Below are positions 58,863 to 58,906 of a stretch of 58,906 nucleotides of DNA, piece after piece. The position numbers and the translations under genes were made by a program. The number at the start of each line of letters is the position of its first letter. The stretch's first letter is position 1. Source of the DNA: Porogramme epimiltina (taxonomy: Eukaryota; Basidiomycota; Agaricomycetes; Polyporales; Polyporaceae); the NCBI GenBank assembly GCA_900155495.1, contig FTLJ01000658.1, positions 1-58,906 on the forward strand, in the 5' to 3' direction. Below the pieces are notes generated by a model. That model saw only the letters and a list, made by a program, of their open reading frames with translations, was not told the DNA's origin and did not search any database.

Positions 58863-58906
<44 letters not shown>
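58513..58906 (-). CDS. C2H2 zinc-finger protein, 5' part missing
   Basis: Partial: only the last 130 codons are inside the window, read on the minus strand with the stop at 58513. The visible order is a poly-Ala tract, then DAHPLPAGTIRCNWNGCAQG with NHWEVHMNTAH (a finger with C-x4-C and H-x4-H spacing), YACYKTGCSENGYRFSERGA with LKRHVCGLHF (second finger), and CPRCGRTYSRSDARGRHQKKC (a C-x2-C...H-x3-C finger). The protein ends in RSQRNAQDVTIAAPPG. This looks like a DNA-binding domain of the agaricomycete C2H2 type; targets unknown. The poly-Ala is encoded by the GCC repeat that ends the window, so its length is unreliable. Confidence 0.75.
58863..58906. repeat. (CGG)n / (GCC)n microsatellite at window end
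   Basis: At least fourteen uninterrupted CGG units run to the last base of the window. On the minus strand they read as GCC codons, giving at least fourteen alanines at the N-terminal side of the zinc-finger protein. The sequence stops inside the repeat, so true length is unknown; assemblies often break at such repeats. Confidence 0.9.

Overview
This is nuclear DNA of a filamentous basidiomycete, most likely an agaricomycete. Nearly every gene is split by 45-70 nt introns with GTRNGT donors and YAG acceptors. Coding regions are GC-rich with long antisense open frames, genes sit on both strands 0.1-2 kb apart, and the gene content is fungal (bifunctional ARG5,6, P5A ATPase SPF1, a 1055-residue A-T-R adenylate-forming reductase, myosin II, calcineurin A). 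The exon coordinates below were built by hand by matching reading phase across splice sites; every completed gene model sums to a multiple of three.

Layout. 1-4190 is an AT-rich, gene-free repeat island. It holds a 137-bp near-perfect palindrome at the very edge, two ambiguous bases (244-245), degenerate tandem repeats, a tRNA-derived SINE with A/B boxes, A-tail and 13-bp target-site duplication (2527-3193), and a MITE-like inverted repeat (3684-3893). 4191-14566 is housekeeping: an SPX-RING ubiquitin ligase (-), a probable mitochondrial DUF2358/NTF2-like protein (+), the NEDD8 E1 subunit ULA1 (-), ARG5,6 (+) and a disordered orphan (-). 15451-23298 is a 16-exon myosin II heavy chain. 23655-28827 pairs a TPMT-type methyltransferase with a convergent A-T-R reductase, a possible two-gene metabolic module. 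30155-30591 is ribosomal protein eL38, followed by a decayed alpha/beta-hydrolase piece. 32613-42320 carries three minus-strand genes: a long RING-H2 protein, the P5A ATPase SPF1 and the SNARE YKT6. After a poorly coding 2-kb gap come a Stealth-family phosphosugar transferase (44435-47375), a hotdog thioesterase, elongin C divergent from UBC13, calcineurin A divergent from a single-pass membrane orphan, another orphan, and a C2H2 zinc-finger gene cut by the window end inside a GCC repeat.

The genes are not an operon or an obvious cluster, apart from the methyltransferase/A-T-R pair. Five of about twenty encode ubiquitin or NEDD8 machinery (SPX-RING E3, ULA1, RING-H2 E3, elongin C, UBC13), probably by chance. 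Signalling (calcineurin), ER quality control (SPF1), trafficking (YKT6) and cytokinesis (myosin II) complete a normal core-genome region. The least explained parts are the SINE, the palindrome, the Stealth protein, the orphan membrane protein and the methyltransferase/A-T-R pair. I saw no rRNA, functional tRNA or CRISPR array.
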